Origin: Myotis daubentonii
Taxonomy: Eukaryota; Chordata; Mammalia; Chiroptera; Vespertilionidae
Length of the DNA: 64,000 bases
Reading direction: 5' to 3'
NCBI RefSeq assembly: GCF_963259705.1
Contig: NC_081844.1
Span: 102,574,671-102,638,670, forward strand
How positions within the stretch are numbered: position 1 is the first letter of the stretch; each line of letters opens with the position of its first letter. The notes under the pieces are model-generated. The model saw only the letters and a program-made list of their open reading frames with translations, did not search any database and had not been told where the DNA came from. Positions 45,271 to 57,742 of the stretch are shown here, one piece after another. The position numbers and the translations under genes are program-made.

Positions 45271-46189
45271 TCTATCATCACAGAGTTATCTAAGATGCTG
45301 GGTCTTCTATCACACCATTTTGATCTCTTCAACTGTATGTGAATGCCCAATCCTTAGAATTCTATAGCATTTTATTTATTGATTTATTTTGGAACTTGGG
45401 GTAAATGGTGTAGCCTTCACCAAGGTAGAGCAGTAAATGAATTAGGATGTATTTTGGAGATAGAATATACAGAATTGGGAAATGGCTAAATGTAGGAGTT
45501 GATGAAAAACAGCAATCCAGGATCTCTGACTTCAGCAATGGAATGGATTCCTAATTGTATAGAAGAGAAGACCTTAGAAAGGGTAGGGTTTAACCAAGAG
45601 TTCCATTTTGTTCATTGTTAAGTGGCATAAGACATCCAAGTAGAAAGGTATGTGTATAGTTGTGTAATAACTAAAAATGGAACCTAGACGAGAGGTCAGA
45701 ACTGGGGACATCAGCTGGAGAATCAACAGCATAACAGTGGTCTACACTGGTACATACCCATGGAAGTTGATGAGCTCCCACAAGGAGAAAGGAAGAAAGA
45801 AGAGTAGAGGTAGGGGCAAACTCTGACTAGCTCTTTTTTCTAAGTTGGGCAGAGAAGAAGGAGCACCCAAAAGAGACTGGAAACATATTTTTGGCTTAAA
45901 CACAGTAGTTCTGCATTCATTCTTACATGATTTTCATTAGGCTACTAATGGCTTCCAGTTTGGGTGTGGCTGCGTAATCTCGCAACTCAAAAGTTTTCTT
46001 TTTCTTTTCTCTCCATAACTCTGCTGCCTCAATCAAAGGAGGCAAAACTGCACAGCCTCAGAACCTAAATAAATGGGATAGGCTGTCTCATATGACTGGT
46101 AAACTGGTCTCTAGCGTCATTTCAAAATGGATTGAGTAATGGGTGGCAACATTTAACTAGAAACTTTTACTGCATTCAAAATAGTATTG
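45271..46189. other. Intronic sequence, possibly old L2 remnants
   Basis: 45420-45800 contains GGATGTATTTTGGAGATAGA and AAGTAGAAAGGTATGTGTAT, which loosely resemble antisense L2, but not enough to annotate separately. Confidence 0.35.
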
Positions 46190-46316
46190 AGCAACTACTC
46201 TCTATTTTAAAAAGTCCTTCCTTCTTGGAACTTAGATTCTAGTTGGAGAGAGAGACAGTAAAAAATGAACATAGAATAGAAGAAGGAAAGAAAGAGAAAG
46301 ACATAGAGAAAGAAAG

Positions 46317-46376
<60 letters not shown>

Positions 46377-47120
46377 GGAATGAGGGAGGGATGGAGGGAA
46401 GAAGGAAGAAAGATAGGAAAGAAAAAAAAACTGTGCTAGCAAGTGATAAATGCCATGGAAAAGGGAAAGTAGAGAATAAAGGTAGCTGGGAGTATGTGTT
46501 TATAGTTTTTCAGTTTTAAAAAGGGTGGGATGTCAGGGAAAGGTTTATTAAAATGGTAATATTTGAGCAAAAAAAACCTTATAGGAGGAAAGGAATTTAG
46601 TTTTGAAATAAAATTTACTGTGCCCATTTCTGAGGGTAGAGCATCCCGGGCAGATGCAAGAGTTAGTGCAAAGACTTTATTGTAAGATCACGCTTGGTGT
46701 ATTTGAGAAAGTCATTGTGATTATAGCAAATGGCACATTGGGAACAATAATAGGAATGAGGTCAGAGAGGTAAAGGGAGAGACAGATCATAGAGGACATC
46801 ATAGATAATTAAAACTGCAGTCTTCATCCTGAGGGAAATGGAGATCTATGCGGATATTTTTAAGTGACATGATCTGACTTCCCATTTGAAAATATCACTT
46901 TGGCTATTAATTGCGTTTAGAATAGAGTACAATAGGCAAGAATGGGAAGACCAGTCAGAAGGCTATTATAGTAGCCAAGGCAAGAGATGATAGTGTCTAG
47001 GACTAGTAGAGGTGGTGATAAATGGTGTGATTCTTAATACATTTTGGAGGTAGAGGTAGTAATATGTCCAGATGTATTGTCTGAGAAGTATGTGAAAAGG
47101 AGACATCAAGGATGACTTAC
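46190..47120 (-). mobile_element. L2 LINE, antisense
   Basis: Blocks TGATAAATGCCATGGAAAAG, GATGTCAGGGAAAGGTTTAT, ATTTGAGCAAAAAAAACCTT, AGAGTTAGTGCAAAGACTTT, AATGAGGTCAGAGAGGTAAA, AAGTGACATGATCTGACTTC, AGGCTATTATAGTAGCCAAG and GCAAGAGATGATAGTGTCTA are the reverse complement of the L2 3' kilobase in correct order. A GA microsatellite (46319-46372) interrupts its beginning. Confidence 0.75.
46319..46372. repeat. (GA)n microsatellite
   Basis: Twenty-six or so GA units followed by GGAAGGAA purine-rich sequence; not obviously within a VES SINE. Confidence 0.95.
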
Positions 47121-47124
47121 AAGT

Positions 47125-47325
47125 TTCTTGACTATTTTTAATGGGGTTATCTGGGGTTGTTTCATTTGTTTGTTTATTTACTAAGTTGCAGGATTTCTTT
47201 CTATATTTTGGACATTACCTTTTATCAGATATATGATTGGTAAATATTCCCTCCCATTTCAAAGGTTGTCTTTTCATTCTGTTGACAGTTCCCTTGCTGT
47301 GTAGAAACTTTTTAAGCTGTTGTGA
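47125..47325 (-). mobile_element. L1 fragment, antisense
   Basis: TTTCTATATTTTGGACATTA + CCTTTTATCAGATATATGAT, TCCCATTTCAAAGGTTGTCT and CCCTTGCTGTGTAGAAACTT are antisense L1 sequence. Confidence 0.8.
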
Positions 47326-47809
47326 TAACAAGCCAATGGACTAGGGGCTTGGGGAATGACAGGAAGATAATTTCATCCCTTCTAAAGAAATATAAATATA
47401 TATACTAGGGTGCACGGTAGTATTCCTGCTGAAATACTCAGTTAAGGAAGAGGGATGACTGCACATTGAAGATACAGGAATGACAGTTTGATCTTATATA
47501 CCTGAAATATTGCTTTTCTGAAATATGAATCCAAAAAAGTAGACGTCAAAACATGACTCAGGGTCATTTTCTCTACAATTCAATACGTGGGCTGAATGCT
47601 TTAAAAATATCCAAAATTCCTATCACTATTTCTCTTAGGAAAACCATGCCTATATCTAAGACCATGGGTGTAAGTGCTTTCAACTTCCAATCTGTCCCTG
47701 TAAAAACAAAACAAAACAAAAAGGTATTATGAAAAAAATATATACTCTGTGTCCTATGATGGTGTAACATGTTAATGGGAGAGGTCAGAGGATTTAGGAG
47801 AAAAATTCT
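47326..47809. other. Intronic sequence, no feature recognised
   Basis: A short AAAAC run (47703-47720) is the only recognisable feature. Confidence 0.5.
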
Positions 47810-47915
47810 AGAGACCTACGTTTTTCCCCTGGTTCTGCCACTAACTAGCTGTATGGCTGGGGACAGCAGACCCAATCTCACTAGATGTCAGTACCATTAT
47901 TTGTGATAGGAATAC
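47810..47915 (+). repeat. MIR fragment
   Basis: TTCTGCCACTAACTAGCTGT + ATGGCTGGGGACAGCAGACC matches the sense MIR core. Confidence 0.7.
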
Positions 47916-47969
47916 ACTGGATGCACGATGGCATATCTATCACGCACAGGAATCTTCAATCCAGATATA

Positions 47970-48195
47970 AAATGATTTGAGTCCTAGCTCTGTCCCTTAC
48001 CAGTTCCGTGAACTTGCCAAGTTACCATTAATCTCTTAAAACCCTTGTTTCTTCTTCTGTGTAATGGGGGTAATAGTTGTACCTCTCCCTAATTCCTGTG
48101 ATTATAAAATGAGATGATGAAATCATAATACCTTTGGTGCCTGGTACATGGAAAACACTTCGGACATAGTACTACTTATTTTTGTAGTACCATTT
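47970..48195 (+). repeat. MIR SINE
   Basis: GAGTCCTAGCTCTGTCCCTT + ACCAG, GAACTTGCCAAGTTACCATT, CTTCTTCTGTGTAATGGGGG, TAAAATGAGATGATGAAATC and TTTGGTGCCTGGTACATGGA are sense MIR in order. Confidence 0.8.
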
Positions 48196-48919
48196 TCAAA
48201 ATAAATTTCTTTGTCACCATATTTAATCAATTCACACTGCTTTTAAAGTTTATAGATTTTTCACATGCAAGTCATTTCAACATGATTTCTGGTGTCTCCT
48301 TCATAACCCTCAGCTATCAGAATCTTGGGCAGAAGTATAAATCCCTGTTCTTGCATTGATCCTGCGGTGAAAGCCATGGGGATTATATCACTCTTAACTG
48401 AGATTGGCCGTCCTCTTTTTCTGGGAAGCCGTCAGAAGTGGGAGTGCTGCCTTGTATATCAAGAAGGGATTCAAAAAGGTGATTTCATTTGTGCTTTCAT
48501 TTTGTTCTTCAAGGAAAGGGAGTTAAATATTAAATAAGAAGTCTAATCCAGTAAATAGGGTGATGCAACCATCCCAGACTCACGGAGTTTATGATAAAAA
48601 GGAGCAGCGAAAGGGATCAAAGCCAATAATGACCTAGGATGAGCAGAGTGAGGAGCAGAGAGAGAAATTTGGGATGAGATCAAAATGCGCCAGAAGCCAG
48701 TCATGGTCTGCAGTGCAGATCGCCTGCACTACAGCAGAGCACTGCAGCGTCACTCATTCAAGGCATCAGCCAGTTACTGCATATCCACTGCCTGCTGGAA
48801 ACTGGGAATGTAAATTTAAAGATAAATTTCACATAATCCCTGACCCCAGGTAACTCACATCCTAGCAGGAAGAAAAATACCCATCTGGTGACAGCAGGTA
48901 GAATAGCACAAGAATTAAG
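48196..48919. other. Intronic sequence, no feature recognised
   Basis: No repeat family or exon is recognised. Confidence 0.5.
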
Positions 48920-49163
48920 CACATTTTTTTTTATTTTTTTTTTTGTTAATCACCACCAGAGGATATTTTTCCATTGATTTTTAGAGAGAGTGGAGGGGAG
49001 GGGGAAGACAGGTAGAGAGAAACATCAATGTGAGAGAGACACATTGATTGATTGGTTGCCTTCCACATGTGCAATCCAGGTACATGCCCTTGACTGGAAT
49101 CAAACGCAGGACCCTTCAGTCCAAGGGCCAGTGCCCTATTCACTGAGCCAAACTGTCCAGGGC
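48920..49163 (-). mobile_element. VES SINE
   Basis: TTTTCCATTGATTTTTAGAG, GCAATCCAGGTACATGCCCT + TGACTGGAATCAAAC, GGACCCTTCAGTCCAAGGGC and ACTGAGCCAAACTGTCCAGG + GC define a full-length minus-strand copy of the ACCCTTCAGTCC subtype. Confidence 0.93.
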
Positions 49164-49189
49164 AAGCACATTTCTTTGTAATAAGACTG

Positions 49190-49390
49190 TGTTGGTTTAA
49201 AGCTCAGTTCATTCACTCCCTAGCTTTTGGGACATGGAAAATTATTGCATCTCTCTGAGACCGAGTTTCTTCATTGGTAAATGGAAGTACCTCCTCTTGG
49301 ATTTGCTGGGAAGAGTAAATAAGTAAGATGTGGAAATGGGCTTCATGAAATACCTACTCTCTAATATGGGCAATGATACATATTATTGTA
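49190..49390 (+). repeat. MIR SINE fragment
   Basis: TCTCTCTGAGACCGAGTTTC + TTCATTGGTAAATGG and GGAAGAGTAAATAAGTAAGA follow the sense MIR second half. Confidence 0.65.
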
Positions 49391-49429
49391 GACCATAATA
49401 AATGTTGCTGTGTGATTAAAACTTTCACC

Positions 49430-50400
49430 AAGAAATTAATATCTGGTCTGGGCTTTGAAGCCAGAAGATTGGTCTTTTGGGGAAAGAGAATGGATGATGT
49501 CTTAAGCAGAGGGAACAGCAGAATCATGATTCAGAGCTCTTAATGTGTTAGTAGGACTGGGGAATAAAGAACAATCTCACAACAGAGAAGAGAATGGTGG
49601 GGTGGGAGACAAATTGCAAGTGAACAAAGAGGAGACTGGGAAGTCCACCCTGAACTGCATAGCAAACACATTTGGACTTGACTCCACAAGTGAGTGGGAG
49701 CTGCACTTTAGAAAAAAATGTTGCTGTGGAATCTCTATTAGGAGGAGGAGAGCATGGGCCAGAAAGAGAAATTAGAAGGCCAATGGTCAATAATGGTCCC
49801 ACCCAGGGCAGTGAGAGTGATGGGGAGGAATAAAGCAAAGGCAGGTTTCAGAGGCAACTTGGCAGTGGCCAGCAAGTGACTGTGGTGGGCAGAGGATCTA
49901 AGGGAGGTTATAAGAATTACAACCAGGATGACCAGGTTAGAAGAAAGTTTGTAAAATGAGATAGAGGCTAGAAAGAGAGGACCCAGCAGGGAAACAAGAA
50001 GCTTTGTTTTGGAAAATATCGAGTGTAGATTATCTAGCACTTCTGTGTGCAGATTTTAAATAGACAGTTGGAAATGTACTAGTGTGAACACGAGGCAGAG
50101 TGTGAAACTGGGACTAGAGATAAGGAAAGTGTCATCCATAGGTTATAAGTGGCGCTACATAAGGGGTAAGATGTTTGAAACAGGGGACATAGAGTGGCCA
50201 GGTGCAAGGACCCTAGAAACACTGCCTTTTGGGGAGCAGTCCAAGGCAAAGGAATCAGCAGAGTTGTTGGGGAAAGGATGCTCAGGGAAAAGGGGAGGTG
50301 AATCTGTTCTCTTGCAGGTCAATGGTGCTATACGCTGCAAAGTGTTCAGTTAGGATAAAGAATGAGGGGAGGCCTTTGGCTGTGACAGGGAATATTGAAT
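49430..50400 (-). mobile_element. Probable L2 LINE, antisense, diverged
   Basis: Segments such as GGTCTTTTGGGGAAAGAGAA, AGAGGGAACAGCAGAATCAT, GACAGTTGGAAATGTACTAG and AGTGGCCAGGTGCAAGGACC resemble the antisense L2 region seen at 46190 and further downstream parts of it. Divergence is high; no surviving frame. Several overlapping 60-100 codon frames here are not coding. Confidence 0.45.
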
Positions 50401-50552
50401 GGGGCATTCTGGAGTGAGGCACCTGCACAGGCTTGGTTAGAATGGCTCAAAGAGGAGAGGGTGTGAAGAAATGAAAGCAGACAGCGGGCCTCACATCCTG
50501 AATATATGGGAAGACCTTGTGTTTTCTGTACCCATGCTTCCAATACAACAGA

Positions 50553-51454
<902 letters not shown>

Positions 51455-51660
51455 CAGTTAAAGTTAGGTTTTGGATTCAGATGGACCTGGATTTGAGTTC
51501 CACCTCTTCCATTTGAAAGCTGGTGGTCAGCCAATTTCTTAAACTTTCTGAAATTCTCTTTTGCCATTTGTAAAATAACAAAAGAGAATATAAATACCCA
51601 CTGGAAAAGGTCATCGCAGGGAATATAGGAACTGGTGCAATATAAGAACATCGGATTTCT
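51455..51660 (+). repeat. MIR SINE
   Basis: TTAGGTTTTGGATTCAGATG + GACCTGGATTTGAGTTCCAC, TCAGCCAATTTCTTAAACTT and CTTTTGCCATTTGTAAAATA follow sense MIR order. Confidence 0.75.
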
Positions 51661-54117
51661 CTTAGTTCTATATTCAAACAAGAGGTACAATATTCATATA
51701 TAGAAACAGTCTCCCCCCGCACCCCGTCCCGGAAAATTTCTTAAAATGGCTCTCAACAGAGAATGCACAGTTCTCTGTGTGCAACCCTGTACAGTGGTAA
51801 GCATGTGTAAAAGTTTACTGCTTCCAGTACTACACAGAGCATAATGTGAACATGTACTAAGCAGGAATACATTCCATGTATTGAGACACACACACATTGT
51901 GAGCTTAGAGGGCAATGACATGCCTGACATATGAGCAGATAGATTCATGGTCCTGTCCCATAGGCTCGCTGAAGCATACTTGTGCTTTCTCCTTCCTCCA
52001 TCCGCCACCATAGGGACATTCTTTGATGCAGAGAGAGGGATACCACCATGAGCCCAAGGCATACCACAGTTCCTAGCATATAATAAACACTCAAAAAGTA
52101 GCCATTGCTATTTGCAATGCCTTGTGTTCTCCTAATAGAAGACATTTTCAAACAAACCTTCTATCTTAACAAGGGTCTGCAGAGACTGCTTCAGAGCCGG
52201 CAGTACCCGAACTTGGAGACATGCAGCCTTATTTCCTAATCCACCCTTGGGTGACCCTGCTCCGATGATGCATCGATGCAGTGTTTGAGTTAATTTGGGT
52301 CTCTCTCTGTAGTCTTCTAAGAGCCTCGTAAAAGAAACATTTTCTTAAAGCTAATACATAGGCAGGCCTGAAAGATCCAAATTGTGCAGCTTTCAGTGGA
52401 TTTGATTTAAACCCCTTTACAAGGAAGCAGGGAGAATGGATTTGGTTATGGTTCTAGTTTCTTTCTTCAAAGAAGACTCATCAGCTTAGTGGTGTGTGTG
52501 GGGGGGGAGGGGAGGGCTGTGTGCATGCATGTGGGTGGATACGTGTGCAAGATGACCTTTAGTTTGGGCTAATTAACGTAATTGCCTTAGGATGATGCAT
52601 CACTGATACCAAGGGGATAATACTGCAGCAGGTGGGTGGTTTGGGACGCTGTCATGAAGATGCCTTTTGCAAGTTGAAATGTCTGCCACCCTTGGTTTTT
52701 GGTAGTAAAAAAAAAAAAAAAAAAGAGTTTGAAGTCGCCTAAACACAGACACATAAATCAATGCTGTTCACAGCTTCCTTATGCTGTTCTAGCATATTTG
52801 CCATGGGCAAGAAGAAGCACTTGTCAATATTAAACTAACTTTAAACCATTAGTTTAAATGTCTGGATATTCTTTCTAATGATTCTACCAACCTCGTTCTG
52901 TGTTTACGTTTCACAGGTCACATTTTGCACCTGAAAGTAGGTGTCACAGTAAACACACACACGCACACACACACACTTTTATAAACTTTTCAAACATGGG
53001 TTTGGATGATCCCAAAACTTTGCTTGGCTCCCTGCTGTTGATTTCTCCGAGGAGCAAAATGCACGTGGCAACTTCTTCAGAAAGAACATATTAAAGTTGA
53101 AGTATAAGGATTTTTAGATCAAAAGGATAATGATTTTTTAAAAATCTTTACTATGTGATAAATTATTCCGAAGGCATTATAAAAATGTACACACTTACAC
53201 CAGGGGATAACACAGAAAGTTGGTGGTGACTTTGAAATGAGTACAGATATAACACTAACCTCCTCCCATCCTTGGCCAAGGTTGTTTATAGCAGGGCACC
53301 GCTCCTATTTTTTTAAAATGTCATTTCCTTATCATCAGAAAGATTCCCCTTTTTTCTTTTTGAGGGGAATGCATGAGAAGAGCTGCGTGTTTTAACACAC
53401 CATGCCCTCGCCAACCGTTCCCCCTCTACTGAAAAATAATGGCTTCGTGGAAAACTGTGAAGTATTTCCATCCTTTACTCACCTTTCATGAGGGAAATGA
53501 CACCTAAATTTTAAACCAATTTAGCTCTCAGAATGTACCATCTGTGCCTCTCCTCTCGTCTCTAGGCCAACAGAAAGTCATTAAACTTGAAGATGGGTGG
53601 GAGAGAGGAGTAGCAGAGAGAGGCACGTGTCTGAGAGGCGTGAGGGAGATGAAAGGCCTCTGAAATTGGAGAATTGCCTGGTGCTTTTCCCTCAGAAAGG
53701 CCTAATGATGGTGATTTGGGGTTAGGAAAAATGACTGAGCATCCATCAGCATAGGGTAAGATCAGAGGGCCCTGTCATTTCAGGGGAGGCAGGATTCCTG
53801 CAGGCAAATATTATGATTGACTATCACTTGGGTCTCAAGCGAGGTGAGTTGAAGCTACTGAAAATGAGAACACTGTGGTGTAGCCCTTCGAGAGAGAGAA
53901 ACCTTTGAAGGGGGCCCTTTTAACCACATTCGTCTGCAAGGCCACTAGACAGTCCCTCAGAAGTGTATCGCAACTGCTCTTGCGTGACACTGTTTTCCCC
54001 ACATTCTCCAGAGCAGGTGAACCCAGGGGTGCTGACCACGGAAATCCGTGATGACCAGGGTGCTGCTTATGTCCTTGCTCTCCTAGCACCCCTCAGCGAT
54101 TGCTCAGGCTTCTTCAG
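51661..54117. other. Intronic sequence, apparently unique
   Basis: No SINE, LINE or Helitron is recognised. It contains a small CA repeat (52954-52975), a poly-A run (52708-52724), and a homeodomain-like AT cluster GGCTAATTAACGTAATTGCC (52568-52587). The 122-codon minus-strand frame 51694-52062 has no recognised motif. Confidence 0.5.
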
Positions 54118-54261
54118 ACTGTTCCCTGACTTCTGTTCGTAAACAGCCATATTGAGAACTCATTCACATAGCATACAATTCACCCACTAAAATTACAGAA
54201 TTCAGAGGTTTCTAGTAGGTTCATAGAGTTGTACAACCATCAGCACAATCCATTTTAGAAC

Positions 54262-54455
54262 ACTTTTTTAGAATATTTATTGTTGAAAGTATTACAGATG
54301 CCCCTTTTTTCCCACCATTGACCCCTTTTAACCCGCATCCACCCCCTTGCCCCAGGCCTTCACCACACTATTGTCTGTGTCCATGGGTTATACATATATG
54401 CATATGCGTTCTTTGGTTAATCTCTTCCCACACCAACCCCACTTTCCCTCTAGGA
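54262..54455 (-). mobile_element. Younger L1 3' UTR fragment (nested)
   Basis: TTTATTGTTGAAAGTATTAC + AGATGCCCC, CCAGGCCTTCACCACACTAT + TGTCTGTGTCCATGGG is the same bat-type L1 3' UTR as at 12392-12700, 5'-truncated to under 200 bp. Confidence 0.75.
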
Positions 54456-54627
54456 TTCCACAGTAGCCTATAGCAGCTGCCACTCCCCCGCCCCCACCTA
54501 CTTCACCACTGAACAGGAACCCTCAGCCCTCTGCAATCCAAACTACTAAATCTCTGCAGATTTTCTATTCTGGATGTTGCATAAAAATGGATTCGGACAA
54601 TAGGTGGTCTTTGTGATTAGCTTCTTT

Positions 54628-54985
54628 CTTTTATTTTCTTTATTGATTAAGGTATTACACATGTGTCCTTATCTCCCCATTGCCCCACTACTCCACTCCT
54701 GTTCATGCCCTCACCCCCTGTTGTCTGTGTCCATTGGTTATGCTTATATGCATGCATACAAGTACTTTGGTTGATCTCTCCCCTTTACCCACACCATCCC
54801 CTACCTTCCCTCTGAGGTTTGAGCATCTGATCGATGCTTCTCTGTCTCTAGATCTGTTTTTGTTCATTAGTTTATGTTGTTCATTATAAACCACAAATGA
54901 GTGAGATCATGTGATATTTATCTTTCTCTGACTGAGTTATTTCCCTTAGCATAATGCTTTCCAGCTCCATCCATGCTGTTGCAAA
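54628..54985 (-). mobile_element. Younger L1 3' end with 14-bp target duplication (nested)
   Basis: It contains TTTATTGATTAAGGTATTAC, the UTR block TGTTGTCTGTGTCCATTGGT, and the antisense ORF2 end CATAATGCTTTCCAGCTCCA + TCCATGCTGTTGCAAA. A perfect 14-bp duplication TGATTAGCTTCTTT flanks it (54614-54627 and 54986-54999). Standard 5'-truncated L1 retrotransposition. Confidence 0.92.
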
Positions 54986-55195
54986 TGATTAGCTTCTTTC
55001 ACTTAGCAAAATGTTTGTGAATTTTATGTTACAGTATGCATCAGAATTTCATTCCTCATTATGGACAGAAAATAGTCCAGTGGGTGGATATACCACATTT
55101 ATTTACTCCTTCATCAGTTCATGGACCTTTGGGCTGTTCCCGCCTTTTGTCTACTTCCTGTAATTTCTGGATCCCTAGCATCATGAGTGATATCT

Positions 55196-55420
55196 GAATG
55201 GTGTGGTGTAAAGACTGCAGGCTTTGGGGTTGCCTGCATTTGGGCTCAAACCCCAGTTTTGCTGCCTATTAGCTACAGGATCCTGGAGAAGTTATACAGC
55301 CTCATGATCCCTTATTTCCTCCTTTGGTAGAAATAAATATCCTACACCACCCCTTTGGCTTGGTGTGAAGATTAAGTGAGAGAACTGTTGAGTAATTTTC
55401 TATTTCTTGAATAGGTAGTC
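55196..55420 (+). repeat. MIR SINE
   Basis: GACTGCAGGCTTTGGGGTTG, CAAACCCCAGTTTTGCTGCC + TATTAGCTACAGGATCCTGG, and GGTGTGAAGATTAAGTGAGA match sense MIR in order. Confidence 0.8.
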
Positions 55421-56616
55421 ACATAATATGAGCCTTCCCATGGAGATCGTGTATATTTTATATAAAAGTAATCTGGATAATGCCAGGTTAATACTCTCTA
55501 TTTTAAATCAAGCAAAAGAAGACATCAGAGACATATCCTGGCATTGACAGTGTGCTCCACAAGAGACTGGCAAGGCTCACTGAGAATTGTTTCTGTTCAT
55601 CTTTTCCTAGCTCAGCCTCACCCTGTAATCCCAGGAAGTAAACCGCACAAACCCTGCTTTAGATATAGTGCAATTAAAAAAAATGTCAGCAACCTGCCCA
55701 AATGAGAAGCTAGCATGGGTCTTCCCATTTTATAGCATTATCTATTGAGGCAAAGGTAAAGTAATGGATTCACTAGGTAATCCAGGATTTCAGAAACCTA
55801 AGCACTAAGCCTTTTTACATCTTTGACCTAAAGCGATGTTTAGCATGTGCTGTTAAAACTTCCTCATTTTGATTTCAGCCAGAGAAGAATACACAGGATA
55901 CAAATGGGAACCTTTAAACAAATCTGAGAGCGTGCTGAGAGTTTCTTTAGTAATTGAGTGAAAGAGAGTGGCTCGCCAAGACTTCAAGTAGAAATGCACC
56001 TAAATAAATGCTTCTAAATCAGCTTGCAGGAAGCGAATAGACTTTTGTTTAATTAAACTTACTTGTAACGTTTGCTTAGAGGTGTGGTAATTCACCTTGT
56101 CAGTTCTCATCCAGGATGTTTAATGATGGGTTTGCAGTGGTTTCCAAATCAGAATCAGCTTCTCGCTCTTTACAGCCTGACATTAAGCAGCCTGTGGAAA
56201 TGGCAATATTCTTCACATGAATATTCATAGAATTAAGTATTATCGATGAACTTAAAGAGCTCCATTATTTTTTTGAATTTGAATGCTTAGTTGCATATGC
56301 TGAGGTAGAGTAGATGGAATATTTCAGGACTTGGTCAAATCCTTGAAAAATAACATGTGAATGAGACTAATATCAGCAGGAAACCACCATCCTTGCTCCA
56401 TCAGTTGAATTTTTAGAACAATTACCCTCAATATTATCTTTTGATTTATAGTTCACAAAATGTCTTAGTTTATAATAAACACAGAATTATTTTTCCACAA
56501 AACTGAGCAAAAAGTATTTTGCAGATGAGGAAACTGACTGGCATGCAAGGAAAATGTCCTAAGATCACACAGAAAATACTGTAGCAAGATTAGAACCTAG
56601 ATACTGCTGGCTTTTA
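55421..56616. other. Intronic sequence, no feature recognised
   Basis: No repeat or exon is recognised. The 12-bp palindrome GTTTAATTAAAC (56047-56058) sits in AT-rich sequence. A stretch GATGAGGAAACTGACTGGCA + TGCAAGG near 56526 may be an antisense MIR core. Confidence 0.5.
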
Positions 56617-56835
56617 TTTTTTATCTTTTAAAATATATTTTTATTGATTTTAGAGAGGAAGGGAGAGAGAGATAGAAACATCAATGATGAGAGAGACTCA
56701 TCCATCAGCTGCCTCTGGCATGCCATCTCCTGGGAACTGAGACCAGAACCCGGGCATGTACCCTGACCGAGAATTGAACCATAACCTTCTGGTTCATGGG
56801 TTGATGGTCAACCACTAAACCACACCAGTTGGGCC
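56617..56835 (-). mobile_element. VES SINE
   Basis: AAAATATATTTTTATTGATT + TTAGAGAGGAAGGGAGAG, GGGCATGTACCCTGACCGAG + AATTGAACC and head CTAAACCACACCAGTTGGGC + C form a full-length minus-strand copy. Confidence 0.94.
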
Positions 56836-57504
56836 AGACACTTATGAATTTTAGTTCTTTATTACATTTTCTGCATCCTGTTACCTCCCTGGGGAATGAC
56901 TTGTTCCTGTGGATTTGAAATTACCTACCTATTTCAGATTTTTATTGTGGCTTGTGTGTATATTATAGTATTGTCCATTTAATTGTCGGGCCACTGAGCC
57001 ACATGGACACTTGGAAGTGGACAGAATGCAGCATTTCCTGATGCCAGGGTAAATGTCATTCTTGATTAATAATTAAATGAAAAATAAGGTGTTTGTTTAC
57101 AGTATTAATTAAACATGCAAGGAAAACACCCACCAGCAATTCATTTGAGAAAACACTGAATGCAAATAAGCAAACAACAGAAATGAGGATAGGTTAATTC
57201 TATACACATTTGAAAAATACCACTGCTTCCACTAGCTTCTGGGACAGTCAAGTTCATCTTCATTCCTGGGATCACTGTCATTGTGTTGGAGAATTACTAT
57301 TGCAGCGCTGGTTTGTGGTGACTGGTTTGAAGAAATACAGGATATTTGAAAGCAGTGATCTAAAATGCCAGTGTCTATAGGAGCCAGGTAGCTAACTCTA
57401 AGGCTGGGCATATAGTGTTTATAGATACATATGCATGTGTCCTGCAAATGGTGGGAACTGTTGAGGACTGGAACTTGTTTACTAAGTAAAGGAGAGGTAC
57501 CTTG
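56836..57504. other. Intronic sequence, no feature recognised
   Basis: No repeat family or exon is recognised. Confidence 0.5.
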
Positions 57505-57512
57505 CTCTAGTT

Positions 57513-57734
57513 CAGTGGTTCTCAACCTTCCTACGCCGCGACCCTTTTATACGCCGGGTACTCGTATGTGGGCATATCTGCATGTGGGCGGACCCGCCTG
57601 GAGACGGATAGAGGAGCGGTGTCTAGGTTCCTAAGACCATCGATAATATGTGTTTTCCGATGGTCTTAGGCGACGCCTGTGAAAGGGTCACTAGACCCCC
57701 AAAGGGGTCGCGACCCACAGGTTGAGAACCACTG
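57513..57734. mobile_element. hAT-type MITE with novel-looking core
   Basis: The 222-bp element starts CAGTGGTTCTCAACCTTCCT and ends ACAGGTTGAGAACCACTG. The 8-bp flanks CTCTAGTT and TTCTAGTT differ at one base. Both ends match the element at 37951, but the middle (57552-57657) is unrelated: a GC-rich segment and a 13-bp perfect inverted repeat CCTAAGACCATCG / CGATGGTCTTAGG (57630-57642, 57658-57670). No coding capacity. Confidence 0.92.
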
Positions 57735-57742
57735 TTCTAGTT

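Larger units (their letters stand above)
54118..55195 (-). mobile_element. Ancient L1M 3' end, host of two younger L1 insertions
   Basis: Antisense L1M blocks (AACTCATTCACATAGCATAC + AATTCACC, TAGAGTTGTACAACCATCAG + CACAATCC, CTATTCTGGATGTTGCATAA, TTCACTTAGCAAAATGTTTG, GGATATACCACATTTATTTA, TCAGTTCATGGACCTTTGGG) run in order but are interrupted at 54262-54455 and 54628-54985 by younger L1 pieces. Confidence 0.8.
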
